A DNA stretch of 64,000 nt from Streptomyces actuosus (GTDB lineage Bacteria; Actinomycetota; Actinomycetes; Streptomycetales; Streptomycetaceae), in the NCBI RefSeq assembly GCF_016921115.1, contig NZ_JAFFZS010000029.1, forward strand, positions 44,221 through 108,220. Direction: 5' to 3'. Below are positions 59,714 through 64,000 of this stretch, in pieces; the first letter of the stretch is position 1, and the number at the start of each line of letters is the position of its first letter. Under the pieces are notes generated by a model. It saw only the letters and a program-made list of their open reading frames with translations. It was not told where the DNA came from and ran no database searches. A program made the position numbers and the translations under genes.

Positions 59714-62263
59714 TCACGCCGGGCGCAGCCAGACCGTCGCCAGCGGCGGCAGGGTCAGCCGGATGCTCGCCGGACGGCCGTGCCACCCCTGGGCCTCCGG
59801 TTTGACCGGGTCGGGCAGTCCGACACCGCTGCCGCCGTAGCGTACGGCGTCGGTGTTGACGACCTCGTGCCAGGCCGGGACGTCGTCGGGGACGCCGAGG
59901 CGGTAGTCGTGGCGGACGACGGGGGAGAAGTTGCTGACCGCCAGCAGCGGCGTGCCCTCGGCGTCGTACCGCAGGAACGCGAAGACGTTGTCCTCGACGG
60001 CGTCCCCGACGACCCACTGGAAGCCGTCGGGGTGGGCATCGCGCTCCCACAGGGCGGGCGTGCCGCGGTACACCGCGTTCAGGTCCCGCACCAGATCGCG
60101 GACGCCCCGGTGGTCGGCCTCCGCCCCGTAGTGCGGGTCCAGCAGCCACCAGTCGGGCCCGTGCGCCTCCGACCACTCGGCGCCCTGCGCGAACTCCTGC
60201 CCCATGAACAGCAGCTGCTTGCCGGGGTGGGCCCACATGAAGCCGAGGTAGGCGCGGTGGTCGGCACGCTGCTGCCACCAGTCGCCCGGCATCTTCGACA
60301 CCAGCGACCGCTTGCCGTGGACGACCTCGTCGTGGGAGATCGGCAGCACATAGTTCTCGCTGTAGGCGTACACCATCGAGAACGTCATCTCGTGGTGGTG
60401 GTACCGGCGGTGCACCGGCTCGTGGCTCATGTACTGCAGCGAGTCGTGCATCCAGCCCATGTTCCACTTCAGCCCGAACCCGAGCCCGCCGAAGCCGCTC
60501 GGTCCCATGTGGTGGGTGGCCCGGGTGACGCCGTCCCAGGCCGTCGACTCCTCCGCGACCGTCACGACACCGGGGACCCGGCGGTAGACGGTGGCGTTCA
60601 TCTCCTGGAGGAAGGCCACCGCGTCCAGGTTCTCCCGGCCGCCGTGCTCGTTGGGCAGCCACTGGCCCGGTTCCCGCGAGTAGTCCAGGTACAGCATGGA
60701 CGCCACCGCGTCCACGCGCAGCCCGTCGATGTGGAACTCCTCGCACCAGTACACGGCGTTGGCCACGAGGAAGTTGCGCACCTCGCGCCGGCCGAAGTCG
60801 AACTCCAGGGTCCCCCAGTCGGGGTGCGCCGACCGCAGCGGGTCCTCGTGCTCGTACAGCGGACGCCCGTCGAACTCCGCCAGCGCCCAGTCGTCCCGTG
60901 GGAAGTGTGCGGGCACCCAGTCCATCAGCACCCCGATGCCCGCCCGGTGCAGCCGGTCCACCAGGTACCGGAAGTCGTCCGGGGCACCCATCCGGGCCGT
61001 CGGCGCGTAGAACCCGGTGACCTGGTAGCCCCAGGAGCCGCCGAAGGGATGCTCGGCCACCGGCATCAGCTCGACATGGGTGAAGCCCAGGTCCCTGACG
61101 TAGGCGGGCAGCTGCTCGGCCAGCTGGCGGTAGGTCAGTCCCGGTCGCCAGGACGGCAGATGCACCTCGTACACCGAGAACGGCGCCTCGTGAGCGGGGC
61201 GGTCCGCGCGCCGCTCCAGCCACTCCCCGTCACCCCACTCGTACTGCGAGGACGTCACGACGGACGCCGTGTCCGGCGGTGCCTGGGAGCGGCGGGCCAG
61301 CGGGTCGGCGCGCAGCGTCCGGGAGCCGTCCGGCCGGGTGATCTCGAACTTGTACAGCTCGCCCTCGCCGACCCCGGGCGCGAACAGCTCCCACACCCCG
61401 GTCGAGCCCAGGGAGCGCATCGGCCAGCCCGTGCCGTCCCAGTAGTTGAAGGTGCCGGCCACCCGCACCCCCCGCGCGTTGGGCGCCCACACCGAGAAGC
61501 GGGTGCCGGTCGCCCCCTGGTGCGTCATCGGATGCGCTCCGAGGACCCGCCACAGCTGCTCGTGCCGCCCCTCACCGATCAGATGCAGGTCCAGCTCGCC
61601 CAGCGTCGGCAGGAACCGGTACATGTCCTCGGTGTCCAGCTCCGCCCCCTCGTATGCCACGAGCAGCCGGTACTCCGGTATCTCCCGCAGGGGCAGCAGG
61701 CCCGAGAAGAATCCGTCCCCGTCGTCGTGCAGCCGGGCCCGCAGCTCTCCGGCGACCACCGTGACGCTCAGCGCGTACGGCCGGAACGCCCGGAAGACCA
61801 CTCCGCCGGGCACCGGGTGCGCCCCGAGGACGGAGTGCGGTGCGTGGTGCGTGCCGGCGAGCAGCCGCTCGCGGTCGGCGGCGTCCAGCGCGGGGGACAC
61901 GGCGACGGCGGCCGGGCCCGCAGGGCCGAGTGGTGCCACGGGCGCCGGCGCCGGGCGCGCCGGGGTCCTCGCCGCGGGCGCGGCCCTCCCGGTGCTGCCC
62001 TTCGGCGCGGTCCTCCGGGCGGGCGCGGCCTTCTTCGCCGCTGTCTTCTTCTTCCCCGCGGCCGCCTCCGGCACCGTCTTCTTCGCCGCTGCCTTCTTCG
62101 CCGCGGTCCTCTCGGCCGCGGTCTTCGCCACCGTCTTCTTCGCGGTCGCCGCCTTCTGCGCCGCCTTCTTCGCAGGCGTCTTCTGCAGCGCGCTCTTGTC
62201 TGCGCTGTCCTCCTCTGCCGTCTTCTTCGGATCCGGACCGCTGGACGGGGGGCGGGGGGTCAC
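59714..62263 (-). CDS. glgB: 1,4-alpha-glucan branching enzyme with Lys/Ala-rich N-terminal tail
   Basis: 849 residues. GH13/CBM48 enzyme introducing alpha-1,6 branches into glucan. CBM48 about 215-310 (GTFNYWDGTGWPM); catalytic barrel with nucleophile in HIDGLRVDAVASMLYLDYSR, acid in VVTVAEESTAW and Asp in ISHDEVVHGKRS. The C-terminus ends LPPLATVWLRPA. The first about 110 residues are exceptional: Lys/Ala/Thr/Pro-rich PAKKAAQKAATAKK..AAERTAAKKAAAKK, like histone H1 or HupS tails, before a normal GlgB N domain. GTG start with GAGGAGG. Downstream of pep2 by 27 bp; part of the treS-pep2-glgB unit. Confidence 0.94.
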   Translation of the reverse strand: MTPRPPSSGPDPKKTAEEDSADKSALQKTPAKKAAQKAATAKKTVAKTAAERTAAKKAAAKKTVPEAAAGKKKTAAKKAAPARRTAPKGSTGRAAPAARTPARPAPAPVAPLGPAGPAAVAVSPALDAADRERLLAGTHHAPHSVLGAHPVPGGVVFRAFRPYALSVTVVAGELRARLHDDGDGFFSGLLPLREIPEYRLLVAYEGAELDTEDMYRFLPTLGELDLHLIGEGRHEQLWRVLGAHPMTHQGATGTRFSVWAPNARGVRVAGTFNYWDGTGWPMRSLGSTGVWELFAPGVGEGELYKFEITRPDGSRTLRADPLARRSQAPPDTASVVTSSQYEWGDGEWLERRADRPAHEAPFSVYEVHLPSWRPGLTYRQLAEQLPAYVRDLGFTHVELMPVAEHPFGGSWGYQVTGFYAPTARMGAPDDFRYLVDRLHRAGIGVLMDWVPAHFPRDDWALAEFDGRPLYEHEDPLRSAHPDWGTLEFDFGRREVRNFLVANAVYWCEEFHIDGLRVDAVASMLYLDYSREPGQWLPNEHGGRENLDAVAFLQEMNATVYRRVPGVVTVAEESTAWDGVTRATHHMGPSGFGGLGFGLKWNMGWMHDSLQYMSHEPVHRRYHHHEMTFSMVYAYSENYVLPISHDEVVHGKRSLVSKMPGDWWQQRADHRAYLGFMWAHPGKQLLFMGQEFAQGAEWSEAHGPDWWLLDPHYGAEADHRGVRDLVRDLNAVYRGTPALWERDAHPDGFQWVVGDAVEDNVFAFLRYDAEGTPLLAVSNFSPVVRHDYRLGVPDDVPAWHEVVNTDAVRYGGSGVGLPDPVKPEAQGWHGRPASIRLTLPPLATVWLRPA

Positions 62264-62290
62264 GGGGGGAGCCTCCTCGGCGAAGGTGGG

Positions 62291-63697
62291 TCAGATCGGA
62301 TCGGATGCCGTGCCCAGGTCGGCGTAACTCTCGATCGCCGCCATCGGCACGGCGAGCCAGTCGGGGCGGTGCCGGGCCTCGTAGACGACCTCGTAGATCG
62401 CCTTGTCCGTCTCGAAGGCCCGCAGCAGTACGGGGTCGGTGCGCGGGTCGCTGCCGCTCACCTCGCCGTACCCGGTGCAGTACTCCGCCCGGCAGGTCCG
62501 GGCCCACTCCGGGTCGGCCGGGTGCACCGAGTGCGCCGCGTAGTCGAAGGAACGGAGCATCCCGGCGACGTCCCGCACCACCGGCTGCGGCATCCGCCGT
62601 TCGGCCAGTGGGCGGGCCGGCTCCCCCTCGAAGTCGATCAGCGACCACTCCCCGGAGGGCGCCCGCAGGCACTGACCCAGGTGCAGGTCGCCGTGGATGC
62701 GCTGGGCGGTGACACTGCGGCCCTCGGCGGCCAGGTCGGCCACCGCCTCGAACGCCGTGCGCAGCCCCGGCGCGTACGGCCGCAGGGCCGGCACCGTGTG
62801 CGCCGCCGCCTCCAGTCGCTCGATCATGCCGCCGACCAGCGATTCCAGCTGGGCGTGGCCCAGCGTGACGCGGGGCAGGGCGCGGGCCAGCGCCGTGTGC
62901 ACCTCCGCGGTCGCGCGCCCCAGCGCCCGCGCGTCGGCGCCGAAGTCCTCGCCCTTGGCCAGCTCCCGCAGCGCCAGCTCCCAGCCGTCGGTGGCGCCCT
63001 GCAGGAAGGGCTGCAGCACACCGAGGACGTACGATTCCCCGTGCACCTCGGCCTGCATCCAGGCGGCGGGCGCGGGCACCCGGGCGCAGCCCTCGCGGGC
63101 CAGGGCGAGCGGAAGCTCCAGGTCGGGGTTGACGCCCGGAACCACCCGGCGGAGCAGCTTGAGGACGAACGTGTCGCCGTAGACGACGGACGAGTTCGAC
63201 TGTTCGGCGGTCATCAGGCGGGGCACCAGGCCCGGGCGTATCCTGCGGCCCGGCTCCCGGTCGAAGCGAAGCCCGCCGATGCGTGCCCGGGAGCGCATCG
63301 CCTCCAGGAGCACCTCGGCGGGCCGGGGGTCGTACAGGGCGTCGTACACCGTGCTTCCGGCGAGCGGGCCCTCGCTCACGTGCCCGATCAGCGCGGGCGC
63401 CAGCCGGGGCGGCAGCGCCTCGCGCACCCCTATGAGCAGCTGGTAGCAGTCCGCGGGACGGGGGGCCGTGGCCGGCAGCGGGACGGCGGGCTGATGGGCG
63501 CGCACCAGCAGGTGGTACAGGCCCAGCCGCCCGCCGAGCGGCAGCAGCTCCGTGGCTGCCACCAGCGAGAACCCGGTGACCGGTCGTCCCTTGCCCGCGA
63601 ACCAGCGCTGCCGCGGCATCCACTCCCGCAGCAGGGGATCCAGCGATGCGAGGAGACCGCGGCTGGCAGTGCCCGAGAGTGTGACCGTTTCCGCCAT
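62291..63697 (-). CDS. pep2: Maltokinase Pep2 (trehalose/maltose phosphorylating enzyme)
   Basis: 468 residues, ATP-dependent maltose kinase making maltose 1-phosphate, the GlgE substrate. Kinase-like fold: RQRWFAGKGR near the N-terminus, NSSVVYGDTFVLKLLRRV, catalytic HGDLHLGQCL and metal-binding LIDFEGEP. ATG 63697 (AAAGGA about 10 bp upstream) preferred to a GTG three codons earlier that sits on the ribosome binding site. Lies between treS and glgB, the usual Streptomyces order. Confidence 0.93.
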   Translation of the reverse strand: MAETVTLSGTASRGLLASLDPLLREWMPRQRWFAGKGRPVTGFSLVAATELLPLGGRLGLYHLLVRAHQPAVPLPATAPRPADCYQLLIGVREALPPRLAPALIGHVSEGPLAGSTVYDALYDPRPAEVLLEAMRSRARIGGLRFDREPGRRIRPGLVPRLMTAEQSNSSVVYGDTFVLKLLRRVVPGVNPDLELPLALAREGCARVPAPAAWMQAEVHGESYVLGVLQPFLQGATDGWELALRELAKGEDFGADARALGRATAEVHTALARALPRVTLGHAQLESLVGGMIERLEAAAHTVPALRPYAPGLRTAFEAVADLAAEGRSVTAQRIHGDLHLGQCLRAPSGEWSLIDFEGEPARPLAERRMPQPVVRDVAGMLRSFDYAAHSVHPADPEWARTCRAEYCTGYGEVSGSDPRTDPVLLRAFETDKAIYEVVYEARHRPDWLAVPMAAIESYADLGTASDPI

Positions 63698-63788
63698 GGG
63701 CGTCACGTCCTTTCCCCGAGGGAAGGCCGTCGGGGTTTACTCATGCGTGCCCCGGGCGGGACGGGGGAAACCGCCCCGCCCCGGGTTC

Positions 63789-64000
63789 CTAGGGGGCGTC
63801 CTTGCGGAGCCGGAACCAGTAGAAGCCGTGCCCGGCCAGGGTCAGCAAGTAGGGCAGATCGCCGATGGCCGGAAACCGCACTCCGCCGAAGAGTTCGACC
63901 GGGTGGCGGCCGTTGAAGGTGCGCAGGTCGAGTTCGGTGGGTTGGGCGAAGCGGGAGAAGTTGTGGACGCACAGGACGAGGTCGTCCTCGTACTCGCGCA
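63789..64000 (-). CDS. treS: Trehalose synthase, C-terminal end (cut by window edge)
   Basis: The last 70 codons: LVLCVHNFSRFAQPTELDLRTFN, VELFGGVRFPAIGDLPYLLTL, GHGFYWFRLRKDAP stop (TAG 63791-63789). This is the conserved C-terminal domain of TreS, which interconverts trehalose and maltose. The gene continues to the right, with glgE presumably beyond it. A 91-bp gap with an imperfect GC hairpin separates it from pep2. Confidence 0.92.
   Translation of the reverse strand, partial: REYEDDLVLCVHNFSRFAQPTELDLRTFNGRHPVELFGGVRFPAIGDLPYLLTLAGHGFYWFRLRKDAP

Noticed and set aside
59525..63916. 1463-codon open frame on the plus strand across glgB and pep2
   Set aside because: Antisense shadow of two well-identified genes.
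1..64000. CRISPR arrays, tRNA or rRNA genes
   Set aside because: No regularly spaced repeats of CRISPR type and no tRNA or rRNA sequence recognised anywhere in the window.

Overview
This window is high-GC actinobacterial chromosome, almost certainly Streptomyces. It has GC-rich third codon positions, many GTG starts, ATGA/GTGA overlaps between cotranscribed genes, and genus-specific markers (FilP and Scy hyphal-tip coiled coils, a DUF397 / helix-turn-helix / ATPase-like cluster, HelR, the GlgE-pathway genes). From memory, the order epimerase - thiolase - meaB - MarR - AIM24 - icmA - thioredoxin - DUF6230/DUF6114 - pyk - ackA - pta - pfkA - dct - trx - helR - glgB - pep2 - treS matches the S. 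coelicolor core region around SCO539x-SCO544x. I could not check this by search.

Layout. 0-3.6 kb: two leftward ABC exporter pairs (ATPase plus permease). 3.6-9 kb: filP and scy, cytoskeletal and polarisome proteins of apical growth. 9.1-12 kb: methylmalonyl-CoA epimerase, acetyl-CoA acetyltransferase and MeaB-type GTPase, a short-chain acyl-CoA metabolic group. This links to isobutyryl-CoA mutase large subunit icmA (19.9-21.6 kb), identified by the diagnostic Phe80/Gln198 pair. 12.3-19.8 kb: two MarR regulators, three tandem AIM24 genes, small membrane proteins and a TetR-autoregulated three-gene operon with twin perfect operators. 22-24 kb: a TetR gene divergent from a thioredoxin/TPR protein across a clear operator. 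24.7-27.6 kb: a conserved but uncharacterised envelope operon (DUF6230, DUF6114, Ser/Thr/Pro-rich secreted protein) behind a long leader carrying two similar dyads.

27.6-38.6 kb is the most unusual part. It looks like an accessory polymorphic-toxin locus lying between the terminators of two core operons. A 1649-residue secreted protein (signal peptide, beta-trefoil lectin, Ala-rich coiled coil, pretoxin region, HINT protease, C-terminal RNase A-like CdiA-type domain) is followed at once by its presumed immunity gene. Downstream lie a frameshifted and stop-containing PucR-family pseudogene, then a 1161-bp direct repeat of the toxin coiled coil with a single mismatch. The repeat is joined out of frame to an orphan toxin tip, followed by a second immunity-like gene, an unknown gene and a truncated copy of the first immunity gene. 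This is a tip-swapping toxin/immunity array caught in the act.

38.7-45 kb: pyruvate kinase, ackA-pta and a divergent pfkA (glycolysis and acetate overflow). 45-49.3 kb: Streptomyces-type regulators and small unknown genes. 49.5-53.5 kb: CitA/DcuS-type two-component system divergent from a C4-dicarboxylate symporter. 53.5-56 kb: TetR and a DHA2 drug exporter sharing three operators. 56.2-59.3 kb: MerR regulator, thioredoxin and HelR-type RNA polymerase-recycling ATPase. 59.7-64 kb: glgB (with a histone-like Lys/Ala N-terminal tail), pep2 maltokinase and the 3' end of treS, i.e. the maltose-1-phosphate route to alpha-glucan.
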